NCBI RefSeq assembly: GCF_006335125.1
Contig: NZ_VDMO01000005.1
Location: 1 to 64,000 of the forward strand
Direction: 5' to 3'
From: Deinococcus radiopugnans ATCC 19172
GTDB lineage: Bacteria; Deinococcota; Deinococci; Deinococcales; Deinococcaceae
Length of the DNA: 64,000 nt
This document shows, one piece after another, positions 51,233-62,923 of this stretch. Below the pieces are notes generated by a model. It was not told the origin of the DNA. It ran no database searches and saw nothing but the letters and a program-made list of their open reading frames with translations. Within the stretch, counting starts at the first letter, position 1. Every line of letters starts with the position of its first letter. Position numbers and translations under genes: made by a program.

Positions 51233-52192
51233 GTGAAATCCCTTTTGCTGTCCGCCGCGTTGTTGCTGCCCCTGGCCTCGGCCCAGGGCGCTCCTCCCAT
51301 CACTGGCGCCGCTCCGATGCTCAGCCTCAGCGCCCCGGTGGGCACGGGGGTGGAATATCAGACCACCACCACCAGCCGTACGGCGGTGTCCAACGTGCAG
51401 GTCATGGCGCTGCCCGGCTCGGATGCCTCGGCGGAAGATCTGGCCGACATCAAGCGCAGTCTGTTGGCGGGTATGGCCGGGAATGTCACCGTGAAGGGCA
51501 AGCTGTTTTACCGGGTGACCGGGCGGGACGCGGACGGCAACGTGACCCTGCTGTCCAGCGTGGTGCAGAGCGTGCCAGGCCAGCCGCCGGTCACCCTCAG
51601 GATCACCCAGACGGTGGCGCGGGACGGCACGGTGGGCGGCCTCAAATTCGAGAGCGACAACGCCGCCCTGAACGCTGCCTTCGCGGGTCTGGACCCCCAG
51701 AAATTGCAGGAACTCGCCGGCCAGAACAACGCCAACCTCGCGGGGGTGTACGGCCAGCCGCTGGTCAAGGGGCAGCCGCGCTCGCAGACGGTCACGCTGG
51801 ACGCCACCGGCCTGCTGTCGGGGCTGCTGGGCGCCTTCGCGTCGCAGGCCGAGCTGCCCTCTTTGTTCGGACAGATTCAGTCCACACCGCTACAGGTCAC
51901 CACCGTGACCACCTACGGCGGCCTGAATGCCCAGGGCCTGCACACCTTCACCCAGAGCAGCAAATACGACCGCTGGCAGGTCAAGCTGGGCGGCAGCGAC
52001 GACCTGCCCGCCATGAACTTCGAGCTGGCGGGTGGTCGGGCCAGCGGCACCCAGACCTACCGCAAGGACGGTCTTCCCGGCCCCCTGACCCAGAAGACCG
52101 GGCAGACCATCAACATGACGGTGGAGATGGACGGCGTGCAGGTGGCCCTGACCATGACGGTGGATCAGAGCGTGACCGCGACGCTGCGCTGA
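51233..52192 (+). CDS. Secreted hypothetical protein
   Basis: 319 residues from the GTG at 51233, giving a short signal peptide ([19 protein letters not shown]). The mature protein is beta-rich with long conserved-looking stretches ([61 protein letters not shown]) and no recognised family. A candidate alternative start is the ATG at 51182, preceded by GGAGGG and adding 17 residues. Exported, possibly a periplasmic or surface protein. Confidence 0.7.
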   Translation: MKSLLLSAALLLPLASAQGAPPITGAAPMLSLSAPVGTGVEYQTTTTSRTAVSNVQVMALPGSDASAEDLADIKRSLLAGMAGNVTVKGKLFYRVTGRDADGNVTLLSSVVQSVPGQPPVTLRITQTVARDGTVGGLKFESDNAALNAAFAGLDPQKLQELAGQNNANLAGVYGQPLVKGQPRSQTVTLDATGLLSGLLGAFASQAELPSLFGQIQSTPLQVTTVTTYGGLNAQGLHTFTQSSKYDRWQVKLGGSDDLPAMNFELAGGRASGTQTYRKDGLPGPLTQKTGQTINMTVEMDGVQVALTMTVDQSVTATLR

Positions 52193-52292
52193 CCCGCGCC
52201 GCACGGTGTCTCACGGCGCCCCACCTTACAAACGACGCTTACAAACGCCGCTCCGCACACGCGCCATGCTGTGTCCATACGGAGGTCACGAC

Positions 52293-53504
<1,212 letters not shown>

Positions 53505-53518
53505 GCTTTAATCGGTAG

Positions 53519-53550
53519 AAGGCCCGCCACAGTTGTTCGTGGCGGGCCTT
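53519..53550. terminator. Bidirectional terminator between convergent genes
   Basis: AAGGCCCGCCAC (53519-53530) / GTGGCGGGCCTT (53539-53550), a perfect 12-bp stem with an 8-base loop. No strong T-run is seen on either side, but it lies between the convergent VWA and beta-helix genes. Confidence 0.75.
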
Positions 53551-53566
53551 GTCGGTGCTTTGGGGG

Positions 53567-55477
53567 CTACTCCGGAAACTGCTTGAGACTGATCACGGTG
53601 GAGCCTTCCGTCTGCCCTGCAGGCGGAATGGTCGCTGGTCCGGTCATGTTCACGACATGGTCGATCACGCCCAGTCCGACGTTGAGCTGCACGGTGAGCA
53701 GGCTGTTCAACCTGACCCCCGCCCTGACCGGCACCTCGAAGGCGTGGGTGGCGTGGATGTCCGCGCCGGAATTGATGAAGATGTAGCTGCCCAGCCCCCA
53801 GGCCTGATGGGTGGTGACCGCGTCGTCCACCTTGTAAGCCGCGTAGCCCAGGATGCCGTCGTGCTGCCACGCGGCCTGGCTGGGGGCGTCATAGGGCATC
53901 TCGTTCTGGAACAGCACGACCTGGCCGCGCTCACCGTTCCAGATCAACTGGTCTTTCTGGTAGTGCTCGACGAACAGGCCGGTGGCGGTCACGTCGTCGC
54001 CGTTCACGATCACGCCGTGGTCGGCGGTATTGACTGTCCAGCCGACGCCCTGGCCGTGATCGGCCCGCCACGCCCAGATGTGGTCCAGGATGGTGTGGTT
54101 GCTGTTGACGATCAGGCTGGTCGTGGCCTTGCCCACCCCCGGCCCGCCGATGCGGAAGAAGACGTCGTGCAGGGCCACCGGATCGCTGGCGCTGCCGCCT
54201 GCGCCGCCCGGCGTGCCCACCTGCAGCAGGACCGGCGAGTTGGTGGCGCCAGCGTCGATGGTCAGGCCGGCGACGCTCACGCCGCTCACGTCCCCCACCT
54301 TCACGGGCACGGCGCCGCCCTGGGCTGTCAGGGTGGCCAGACCCAGGCCCAACAGCACCGTACCGGGCTTGTTCACCAGCAGCGTCTGATCGATGTCATA
54401 CACACCGGGCGTGAACAGCACGCTGCGCCCAGCGCCCAGCGCCGCGTTCAGGATAGAGACCTGATCGCCAGGCCGGGCGATAAAAAAACCGCTCAGCGGT
54501 AGGGTTTTGCCTCCGCTTTCCGGACCGCTGGCCCAGCTCACACCGCTGGAGTTTGTTTTGACGCCCGGCACGAACACCTGATACTCACCTGCGGCATCCA
54601 GATACAGGTATGGCTTTTCCCGCGACATCGGGGTAATCGGCAGGGTGGTGTACGGGTTGGCGGGTTTGCCGTCCCCGTCCAGGGTGGCGAAACTGGTGGC
54701 CGGGGCGCCCTTGACGCCGGAGAAGACCTGATTCCACACGCCGTTGGACCAGCCGGGAATCTCACTGTTTCTCACGATGAACTGCTGCTGGGAACCGTTG
54801 ATCACCGCGTCGGTGCCGCTGAACAGCGAGTCGGCAATGTAGCCGCCGCTGGCGAACTGTGGCCCTGCCGAGCAGTAGTCCATCAGGCTGAATTTGCCGT
54901 CCACATGAACGCGCCGCATCGGGGCCGCCTGCGAGACGGCCCAGAAATTGGTGGCCGCCTGACAGCCCTCGCCGCCCGCCACCTTGACCGTCAGGTTCGA
55001 GGCCGAGCGCCAGAAGTTGTTCAGCGCGATGCAGTTGCTGGGCTGGCCGTCGGTCCCGGTGTCCAGGCAGCGGTTGTAGACGTTGACGTGACCGTTGATG
55101 ACCACATCACCCGGCGTGCGGCCCAGACCGATCACTTCGGTGTAGTAGCCGACATCAATGAACAGCGGCTTGTCCGGCGTGCCGTAGGTGCCCGGCTTGA
55201 ACATCAGGGCGTAGCGCCCGCCGCCGAACTCCGCGTTCACCTGCTGTGTCTTGACCGCGTCTACCGCTGCCTGGATCTCGCTGGTCGGCATGCTGGGATC
55301 GAAGACCTTGACGTTCTCGCCCAGCGAGCGGTTCTCCGGCTGCGGCTCTGGTACGGGGGCAGGCGGGGCGCAGGCGGCCAGCAGCACGCTCAGTCCCAGC
55401 AACGCGGGCAGGTGACGGCGCGGTTCCGGCGGCCGGGTGGTCCAGGGATGGGCGGTGGCGCGAAGGGTTCGGTGCAT
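53567..55477 (-). CDS. Lipoprotein with pectate-lyase-like beta-helix domains
   Basis: 636 residues. A basic start, a hydrophobic helix and the lipobox LLAAC (about residue 36) suggest a lipoprotein. Two related beta-helix halves follow: FGGGRYALMFKPGTYGTPDKPLFIDVGYYTEVIGLGRTP, and near the middle VLFTPGVYDIDQTLLVNKPGTVLLGLGLATLT. The NHTILDHIWAWRADHGQG segment holds acidic and aromatic residues that may be catalytic. The layout resembles bacterial pectate-lyase or exo-beta-1,3-glucanase relatives; the substrate is unknown. Confidence 0.78.
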   Translation of the reverse strand: MHRTLRATAHPWTTRPPEPRRHLPALLGLSVLLAACAPPAPVPEPQPENRSLGENVKVFDPSMPTSEIQAAVDAVKTQQVNAEFGGGRYALMFKPGTYGTPDKPLFIDVGYYTEVIGLGRTPGDVVINGHVNVYNRCLDTGTDGQPSNCIALNNFWRSASNLTVKVAGGEGCQAATNFWAVSQAAPMRRVHVDGKFSLMDYCSAGPQFASGGYIADSLFSGTDAVINGSQQQFIVRNSEIPGWSNGVWNQVFSGVKGAPATSFATLDGDGKPANPYTTLPITPMSREKPYLYLDAAGEYQVFVPGVKTNSSGVSWASGPESGGKTLPLSGFFIARPGDQVSILNAALGAGRSVLFTPGVYDIDQTLLVNKPGTVLLGLGLATLTAQGGAVPVKVGDVSGVSVAGLTIDAGATNSPVLLQVGTPGGAGGSASDPVALHDVFFRIGGPGVGKATTSLIVNSNHTILDHIWAWRADHGQGVGWTVNTADHGVIVNGDDVTATGLFVEHYQKDQLIWNGERGQVVLFQNEMPYDAPSQAAWQHDGILGYAAYKVDDAVTTHQAWGLGSYIFINSGADIHATHAFEVPVRAGVRLNSLLTVQLNVGLGVIDHVVNMTGPATIPPAGQTEGSTVISLKQFPE

Positions 55478-55654
55478 GCGGTGGCCCCCTTGAAGTCAAT
55501 CCTGGGATAGAACCGGCGAGCGCAGCCCCAGTGGCCTGGACCTGTGCGGCGGTGCGGGCGCTTGATCTGGCCCGCTGCCTGACCTCGCCCCATTCGCTTG
55601 AATTGACCTGCCCAACTAGTTTTGCACGCTGAACGCCAGATTCAGGCGTGCGTT

Positions 55655-55682
55655 ATAGATGAATCAGGATAGATGAATCAGG
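55655..55682. repeat. Two 14-bp direct repeats (ATAGATGAATCAGG)
   Basis: Two exact tandem copies of ATAGATGAATCAGG in the 266-base gap between the beta-helix lipoprotein and guaA. Nothing else is recognised in that gap. Confidence 0.6.
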
Positions 55683-55743
55683 GCAAAGACGAAGGGGACA
55701 CAGCGGACCTTACCCAGCGTAACGGTGCCCGGACGTCGCCCTC

Positions 55744-57288
<1,545 letters not shown>

Positions 57289-57295
57289 CGCCCCG

Positions 57296-57301
57296 ATTGT
57301 G
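57296..57301 (-). promoter_or_regulatory. -10 box of guaA (leaderless)
   Basis: CACAAT on the minus strand, seven bases from the ATG at 57288. Confidence 0.45.
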
Positions 57302-57450
57302 GCACGGCGGGGCCTGGGGCGGCAGACGGCTCCCTCCTGTCGCCTGACCGCTGCCGCTGGCAGTGCCGACGGCTGGCATTTGAAAGCCATAAGGCGTCCT
57401 TTCCAGTCAACCTCACGCTGCACCTGTCCGGCAGGCGGCACAATAGGCCC

Positions 57451-58704
57451 ATGATGTCCGCCCCAAAGCCCCAGACGATGGCCGAGAAGATCCTGTCGCG
57501 GCGCGGCGACCGGGCCGTATACGCCGGAGACCTCGCCGTGGTGGAAGTCGATCAGGTGATGGTGGTGGATTCCATCGCGCAGAGCTTTATCGAGCGCATG
57601 CAAAAAGACCTCGCCGCCGTGCCCAAGTACCCGGAGCGCGTGTCTATCGTGGTGGACCATGTGGCCCCGGCCAGCACCGTCAGCGTGGCGCAGGCGCAGA
57701 AGGAGGCCCGCGAATACGCCGCGCAGACGGGGGTGGCGCTGTTCGACGTGGGGCGCGGCATCTGCCATCAGGTGCTGATGGAGGAGGGGCTGGCGAAACC
57801 GGGGTGGATCGTGCTGGGCAGCGACAGCCACAGCACCACCTACGGCGCGGTGGCGGCATTCGGCACCGGCATGGGGGCCACCGACATCGCCCTGGCCGCC
57901 GCCAGCGGCAAGACGTGGTTGAAGGTGCCCGAAAGCGTGAAGGTGACGTTCACGGGCGAATTGCGCCCAGGAGTGAGCGCCAAGGATGTGGCCCTGGAGA
58001 TGATCCGGACGCTGGGCGCCGACGGCGCGACGTACCAGAGCATCGAGATTCATGCCGGGGACCGATTCACGCGCGGCGAGCGCATGACCCTGGCGAACCT
58101 GTGCGTGGAGGCGGGCGCTAAGGTGGGCCTTGTCGTGCCCGGCGGCGAAATCCTGACGATGTACGACGTCCCGGAGTGGGTCTATCCGGATGACGGCGCC
58201 ACCTACGTCCAGCAGATTCAACTCGATCTGGGCGCCCTGAACCCCCGCATGAGCGCGCCGAGCGAGGTGGACAACGTGTATGACGTGTCTGAGCTGCGCG
58301 GACTCAAGGTGGATCAGGTGTTTATCGGCACCTGCACCAACGGACGGCTGGAGGACCTGCACGCCGCCGCAGAAGTCCTGAAGGGCCAGCGGGTCAGCCC
58401 CGGCACCCGCCTGCTGGTGATACCCGCCAGCTCGCAGGTGATGGAGGCGGCCATGGAGGACGGCACGCTGCTGACCCTGCAACGTGCCGGGGCGGTGCTG
58501 GGCACGCCGGGCTGCGGCCCGTGCATGGGCCGTCATCAGGGCGTGCTGGCGCCGGGTGAGGTCTGCGTGTCCACCAGCAACCGCAACTTCATCGGCCGCA
58601 TGGGCGACAAGGACGCGCAGATTTACCTGGCGAGTCCGGCGGTGGCGGCAGCGACGGCGGTGATGGGCCGGATTGCCCTGCCGGGGGACGTGGGGGCAGC
58701 GTAA
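57451..58704 (+). CDS. Aconitase-family dehydratase large subunit (homoaconitase / 3-isopropylmalate dehydratase)
   Basis: 417 residues, the size of the short large subunit (LeuC/HacA type). Iron-sulfur ligands are visible at IGTCTNG (cysteine near residue 293) and GCGPCMGRH (two cysteines, about 354 and 357). The early segment is [21 protein letters not shown], and [27 protein letters not shown] is the substrate loop. It acts with a small subunit absent from this window. In Deinococcus and Thermus this type serves lysine (homoaconitate) or leucine synthesis; I cannot decide which. CACAAT precedes the ATG by six bases. Confidence 0.88.
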   Translation: MMSAPKPQTMAEKILSRRGDRAVYAGDLAVVEVDQVMVVDSIAQSFIERMQKDLAAVPKYPERVSIVVDHVAPASTVSVAQAQKEAREYAAQTGVALFDVGRGICHQVLMEEGLAKPGWIVLGSDSHSTTYGAVAAFGTGMGATDIALAAASGKTWLKVPESVKVTFTGELRPGVSAKDVALEMIRTLGADGATYQSIEIHAGDRFTRGERMTLANLCVEAGAKVGLVVPGGEILTMYDVPEWVYPDDGATYVQQIQLDLGALNPRMSAPSEVDNVYDVSELRGLKVDQVFIGTCTNGRLEDLHAAAEVLKGQRVSPGTRLLVIPASSQVMEAAMEDGTLLTLQRAGAVLGTPGCGPCMGRHQGVLAPGEVCVSTSNRNFIGRMGDKDAQIYLASPAVAAATAVMGRIALPGDVGAA

Positions 58705-58733
58705 ACACCCAATCCACCCGCTGAGGGCGGTGT

Positions 58734-59138
58734 CTACCCCTCCGGTGCGTCCAGCGTCGGCGGCGTGATGTCGTCCACGTAGACCCAGCGCCCGTCCAGT
58801 TGCGTGAACAGGCTGCGTTCGCGCAACACGTACTTCTCGCCCCGGTCCACCTGCAAGGCGGCGGTGAATTCCACCTCGTCGCCGGACGTCTCATGCACCT
58901 TCAGGCACAGGTAGCGGGTGCCCGCGTTCAGGTGCAGTTCGGGTGGGCGGGTATCCGGATGCCACGTCGCCAGCACGTACGGGGCGTTGCCCAGCGCGTA
59001 GGCCGAGTAGCGCGAGCGCATCAGGGCTTCGGGGGTGGCGGCGGGCCGCGTGCCGTCGTGCGCCGGGCCGCAGCAGTGCCCGTAGCTGCGCCCGGAGCCG
59101 CAGGGGCAGGTCTTGAACGGCGGATAGGCCAGCGGCAT
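58734..59138 (-). CDS. SEC-C motif protein (YchJ / UPF0225-like)
   Basis: 134 residues. The N-terminus carries the SEC-C-type zinc motif ([19 protein letters not shown]), and the following part ([25 protein letters not shown]) is typical of YchJ-type proteins. Such proteins have a C-terminal NTF2-like domain ([36 protein letters not shown]). Function is unknown. A TAGCTT box lies six bases before the ATG on the minus strand. Confidence 0.88.
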   Translation of the reverse strand: MPLAYPPFKTCPCGSGRSYGHCCGPAHDGTRPAATPEALMRSRYSAYALGNAPYVLATWHPDTRPPELHLNAGTRYLCLKVHETSGDEVEFTAALQVDRGEKYVLRERSLFTQLDGRWVYVDDITPPTLDAPEG

Positions 59139-59252
59139 ACGGTCAAGCTAACGCAGTCGGGGGGTGGGGGTGGGTTCAGGTGAACCGGGTCCAGCGGAAG
59201 GTGCGCCCGGAGCGGTGCCCCCGCTGTCCCGGCGCAGACAGGGGAGGTTTGC

Positions 59253-59258
59253 CATAAT
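59253..59258 (+). promoter_or_regulatory. -10 box of TrmH-like gene (leaderless)
   Basis: CATAAT, eight bases before the ATG at 59267. Confidence 0.45.
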
Positions 59259-59266
59259 GACCCGGC

Positions 59267-60112
59267 ATGACCCGCGCCGAACCCATCACCTCGTTGCAAA
59301 ACCCGCAGCTCAAACGCCTGGTGCGCCTGCATGGCCGCCGCGCCCGCGAACAGGAGGGCGTGATCCTGATTGAGGGTGCGCGTGAACTGTCGCGGGCGCT
59401 GGCCGCCGGGGTGCAGCCCACCGAGGTCTTCAGCTGTCCCGAACTGCACAGTCCCGAGGCCGCCGAGGTCACCCCCGCGCTGCCGGTCGTCCCCACCCTG
59501 CTGTCCGCTGCCGCCTTCGAGAAGGTGAGCGGACGCGAGAATCCCGACGGCCTGCTGGGGGTGGCGCCTCGGCCCACGGTCGATCTGCCCAAGCTGCCGG
59601 AAGGCGCGGTGGTGGTGGTGCTCGACGGTCTGGAGAAACCCGGCAACGTGGGCGCGATCCTGCGGACGGCGGACGCCTCGGGCGCGGCGGCGGTGCTGGT
59701 GCTGGGGCGCGGCGCAGACCCCTATGGTCCCAACGTAATCCGGGCCAGCCAGGGCAGTGTGTTTGCCCTGCCGGTGGCGGCGCTGGACGAGCAGGATGCC
59801 TACAGCTATCTCGACACGCAGGGCTGCGTGACGGTGGCCTGCACCCCCGACGCGCCGCAGGTGTACTGGGACGCGCCGCTGACCGGGCGGGTGGCGCTGC
59901 TGCTGGGCACCGAACACGGCGGGCTGCCCGCGCACTGGCGGCAGATGGGCGGCGAAGACAGTAAGGCGTCTGGCGCTGGCCTGAGCGTCCGCATTCCCAT
60001 GGAGCCGGGCAGCGCAGCCGACAGCCTGAACGTGGCCACCGCCGCCGCGCTGATGCTGTTCGAATGTGTCCGACAGCGCCGGGCTGTGGCCGCTGCTGGA
60101 GCGGGCCAGTGA
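59267..60112 (+). CDS. TrmH/SpoU-family RNA methyltransferase
   Basis: 281 residues. An N-terminal substrate-binding domain ([25 protein letters not shown]) precedes the SPOUT domain. The three motifs are present: [23 protein letters not shown] (motif 1), [11 protein letters not shown] (motif 2) and [27 protein letters not shown] (motif 3). It methylates a ribose 2'-OH in rRNA or tRNA. The next gene begins in its stop (GTGA). Confidence 0.92.
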   Translation: MTRAEPITSLQNPQLKRLVRLHGRRAREQEGVILIEGARELSRALAAGVQPTEVFSCPELHSPEAAEVTPALPVVPTLLSAAAFEKVSGRENPDGLLGVAPRPTVDLPKLPEGAVVVVLDGLEKPGNVGAILRTADASGAAAVLVLGRGADPYGPNVIRASQGSVFALPVAALDEQDAYSYLDTQGCVTVACTPDAPQVYWDAPLTGRVALLLGTEHGGLPAHWRQMGGEDSKASGAGLSVRIPMEPGSAADSLNVATAAALMLFECVRQRRAVAAAGAGQ

Positions 60113-61302
60113 CTTCCGGCGCCGGTCACGCCGAATCCGGTCACGATCCCTACCGCGAGTGGTTGCGGACCCGGCTGGGCCAGGAACTCGGGCTGCCGGG
60201 GGCCGAGGCAGCGATTCAGGGCGCGGTGCAGCGCCGGGGCTGGCCGGCCCTGCGGACGCTGGGGCCACGCGACGTGGTGGCCGTGCTGCAAGACGTGTAC
60301 AGCGGCCTGCGCCAGACCATCGGGGACGCCCGCGCCGACAGCTGGCTGCAGGGCACCACCGTGGACTTGGCCGAGTACGCCCAGACCGTTCCGGTGCCGG
60401 TTCAGCTCAGCGCCGCCGGCCCGCTGGCCCCCGAGCCTACGCCCGCGCCGTTGCGCTGGGGGCGGCGCGCGCATGACCTGCCGCTGCTGCTGGCCCGTGC
60501 CAACGCCGAGATCGCGGCCCGCAATCTGGCCGCTGTGCGTGCCGACGCCACGCTGCGGGGGCTGGCCGGAACCGCCGAGTGGGACGTACAGGCCGCCGTG
60601 GCCGAGGTGCGGCGCTGGGAAACCGAGGAAATGCTGGGCAGCCTGCGCGCCGATCAGTCGCGCGTCGAGGTGGCCGACGCGGTGGCCGCCGCCGTCGCCC
60701 AGGCCGAGTGGCTGCGCCTGCATGTCCGCGAACTGCAGGCCGAGGAGCAGGGCGGCCAGAGTGTGGGCGCGCAGCTGGCCCACGCCCGCCTGACCCTGAC
60801 CCAGCTCGATGCCTTTCTGGAAGCCTTCTTGCCCCTGATCGACGCCGACGACGCGGACCTGCCGCTGTCGTCGCCGCAGGCCCGGCTGGACCGCGCGTTC
60901 TTCTCGCTGGAGGTGCCGCTGAATCCGGCGGTGCTGCGGGCCCGGCACGCCCTGAAGCTGGCCCAGTGGCGGGCGGAAGCTGAGCCGACCGCGGCGCCGG
61001 CCGTCATGCACGCCCAGCAGATCCTGACCGCCGCCGAGACCGAGGCGCGGGCACAGCTGGAAGCCACCCTCCAGTCGGCCCGCACCGCGCAGGCCAGGTT
61101 CATGCCGCTGTGGCAACAGGTGGGAGCGCTGGAAGAACGGCTCAAGGTGCTGGGCCAGCGCGGCGGCGATCCCCTGAGCCTGGCCCGCGTGCGGCTGGAC
61201 TGGCGGCAGGCCCGCGCGGCCGCCCGCGTGCAGGCGCACCTGCTGGAACAGGCCACGCGGCTGCTGGAGGCCCTGGCCGACGGGTCCGAACACCTGCAGT
61301 AG
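60109..61302 (+). CDS. Hypothetical coiled-coil protein coupled to TrmH-like gene
   Basis: 397 residues from a GTG overlapping the upstream stop codon. Long Ala/Leu/Glu/Gln-rich helices ([69 protein letters not shown]) suggest coiled coils. The first 60 residues are a compact domain ([33 protein letters not shown]). No family recognised. Co-translation with the RNA methyltransferase suggests they act together. Confidence 0.65.
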   Translation: MTSGAGHAESGHDPYREWLRTRLGQELGLPGAEAAIQGAVQRRGWPALRTLGPRDVVAVLQDVYSGLRQTIGDARADSWLQGTTVDLAEYAQTVPVPVQLSAAGPLAPEPTPAPLRWGRRAHDLPLLLARANAEIAARNLAAVRADATLRGLAGTAEWDVQAAVAEVRRWETEEMLGSLRADQSRVEVADAVAAAVAQAEWLRLHVRELQAEEQGGQSVGAQLAHARLTLTQLDAFLEAFLPLIDADDADLPLSSPQARLDRAFFSLEVPLNPAVLRARHALKLAQWRAEAEPTAAPAVMHAQQILTAAETEARAQLEATLQSARTAQARFMPLWQQVGALEERLKVLGQRGGDPLSLARVRLDWRQARAAARVQAHLLEQATRLLEALADGSEHLQ

Positions 61303-61380
61303 CCGCCGGGCCGGGCGAACGGCCAAGAAACCTCAAGCTGCGGTGCGTGAGTCGCACCAACCCACGACTTTCCCTGCGGC

Positions 61381-61659
61381 ATGACCACCCAGGCAGGGGA
61401 AGTGACCTTCAAGGCCAACATGGCCGCACAGCAGGACGAGGTCTACGTGGACGGGCAACTGGCGGGGCACGCCGAGTACCGCCCGCTGGAACACGGGAGG
61501 GAGCTGCCCCACACCGAGCTGGACGATCTGCGGACACGCGGCCTGAATGCGGTGCCCACCGGCCCTTTTGTCGCGGACTCCATCCGCCAGCATCCCACCT
61601 GCCTGAAGCTGCGGCCGCCCGAGCAGCGGCGGGCGCTGGGGCTGGAGGGCGGCGTGTAG
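61381..61659 (+). CDS. YjdJ-like GNAT fragment with an internal deletion
   Basis: 92 residues. The beginning (DEVYVDGQLAGHAEYRPLE) and end (DLRTRGLNAVPTGPFVADSIRQHPTCLKL) both look like parts of a small YjdJ-type GNAT, whose middle normally holds the acetyl-CoA loop R-x-x-G-x-G/A. That middle is absent: HTELDD runs directly into LRTRGL. The protein therefore probably cannot bind acetyl-CoA. It may be a decayed gene, or a protein that kept another role. Confidence 0.5.
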   Translation: MTTQAGEVTFKANMAAQQDEVYVDGQLAGHAEYRPLEHGRELPHTELDDLRTRGLNAVPTGPFVADSIRQHPTCLKLRPPEQRRALGLEGGV

Positions 61660-61680
61660 GGCGGTCAGGCGACTTTCGAC

Positions 61681-61694
61681 CTAACGTTTGTTAG
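61681..61694. promoter_or_regulatory. Palindromic operator CTAACG-TT-TGTTAG
   Basis: It differs from the site at 3252-3265 by only three bases: the two central bases and one arm position (T for C). It overlaps the -10 box of the MBL-fold hydrolase gene (TTAGTG, 61691-61696, seven bases before the ATG). A TetR-type repressor controlling both genes is a reasonable inference. Confidence 0.55.
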
Positions 61695-61703
61695 TGTGGG
61701 CCG

Positions 61704-62561
61704 ATGGCCTGGAACCACACGCGGCAGATCGGAGAAGTCAAAGTCACCAGCCTCACGGACGCCAGCTTCGGGCTGGACGGCGGTGCGATGTTCGGCAGCG
61801 TGCCCAAGACGCTGTGGCAGCGGGTGGCCCCGCCGGACGAGCTGAACCGCATTCCGCTGCGCATCAACCCGTTGCTCGTGCAGCTGGGCGGTGAGAATAT
61901 CCTGATCGAGACCGGCTTTTGGGACCGGGGCGGCGAGAAGTTCGAAACCATCTACGGCTTGGACCGGGACGAAACCGTGTTCCGGGGCCTGGAAAACGCG
62001 GGCCTGACCCCGGACGACATTCATCTGGTGATCAACACCCACCTGCATTTCGATCATGCCGGACGCAACACCACCGCGCTTAACGCGCCTACCTTCCCCA
62101 ACGCCCGCTACGCCGTGCAAAAGCGCGAGCTGGACGATGCCCGCCACACCCACGAGCGCAACCGCGCCAGCTACGTGCCCGACACTTACGAACCCATCGC
62201 GGACGCGGGGCTGTTCGATCTGATCGACGGCGAACACGAGTTGCGCCCCGGCTTGAGCGTGCTGCCGCTGCCCGGCCACAACCTGGGCCAGCAGGGCGTG
62301 ATTCTGCGAAATGGCGGGCAGACGCTGGTGTACGTGGCCGATCTGGTGCCCACCCTGGCCCACGCGCCCACGCCGTACATCATGGGCTATGACCTGTACC
62401 CGGTGACCACGCTGGAAACCCGCAAACAGTACCTGCCGCAGTGGTTCGAGGAAGGCGCGATCATCTGCACACCGCACGATCCGCAGATCCCCTTTGCCCG
62501 CCTTCAGGAGAATCCGAAGGGCGGCTTCGTGGCGGTGCCGGATGGGGATCAGACGGCCTGA
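61704..62561 (+). CDS. MBL-fold metallo-hydrolase
   Basis: 285 residues. The metal-binding motif HLHFDHAG (about residues 113-120) is complete, followed by a later His in LPGHNLGQQ and VYVADLV. Such proteins hydrolyse lactones, thioesters or related compounds. Regulation by the same operator sequence as the thiolase gene hints at a role in acyl-CoA or aromatic metabolism. It is followed by a block of repeat elements rather than by a gene. Confidence 0.88.
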   Translation: MAWNHTRQIGEVKVTSLTDASFGLDGGAMFGSVPKTLWQRVAPPDELNRIPLRINPLLVQLGGENILIETGFWDRGGEKFETIYGLDRDETVFRGLENAGLTPDDIHLVINTHLHFDHAGRNTTALNAPTFPNARYAVQKRELDDARHTHERNRASYVPDTYEPIADAGLFDLIDGEHELRPGLSVLPLPGHNLGQQGVILRNGGQTLVYVADLVPTLAHAPTPYIMGYDLYPVTTLETRKQYLPQWFEEGAIICTPHDPQIPFARLQENPKGGFVAVPDGDQTA

Positions 62562-62590
62562 GACCAAATTGCGGTGAGTCGAAGACGAAC

Positions 62591-62690
62591 CCGAGCGAAG
62601 CGAGTGGCAAAAACACCGTCTTGCGGCGATGGACGAACATCCGGTGGGGTTCCCGGATGTTCGGGAATCAGAGCAAGACGGCCTGATACG
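62591..62690 (+). repeat. Dispersed intergenic repeat element, partial copy B
   Basis: Begins with the mirror motif CCGAGCGAAGCGAG (62591-62604), then AAAAAC. Nested inverted repeats follow: an outer CCGTCTTGC (62616-62624) / GCAAGACGG (62673-62681) encloses CGAACATCCGG / CCGGATGTTCG (62634-62663). It lacks hairpin 1 and meets the tail of copy C. Confidence 0.6.
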
Positions 62691-62815
62691 GTTTCCGTCC
62701 AATCCGTAATCAAATCAGGAAAGCGCCGATTTGGTCACTCCTTTCCCGGCCACCGTTCTCTTCCTTCTCGCTCCGCTCGGGTTGAACAGTTTTTGGAACT
62801 GTTCAACCGGAATTG
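62683..62815 (-). repeat. Dispersed intergenic repeat element, complete copy C (reverse)
   Basis: In reverse orientation to copies A and B. It has hairpin 1 (GTTGAACAGTT / AACTGTTCAAC, 62781-62807), the mirror motif (62767-62780, minus-strand CCGAGCGGAGCGAG), an A/G-rich stretch, a weaker hairpin 2 around 62708-62731, and the tail (62683-62698, minus-strand ACGGAAACCGTATCAG). With copy B it forms a tail-to-tail pair between two genes. The rest of 62562-62923 shows only the -10 box of the next gene. Confidence 0.65.
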
Positions 62816-62909
62816 GTCTGACCTCTTGCCGGGCTGACTGCCGCGCTGCGGTGTAGGTGTCAGCCCCCTCCTCCGCCATCTGGCCTATGGGCGTGCGCCG
62901 CTGGTGCGC

Positions 62910-62915
62910 TACTGT
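62910..62915 (+). promoter_or_regulatory. -10 box of MATE gene (leaderless)
   Basis: TACTGT, eight bases before the ATG at 62924. Confidence 0.45.
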
Positions 62916-62923
62916 GGCGCGTT

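Noticed and set aside
57289..58536. Minus-strand frame extending guaA to 930 codons
   Set aside because: The extra part overlaps the aconitase-family gene on the other strand; homology starts with [11 protein letters not shown] at 57288.
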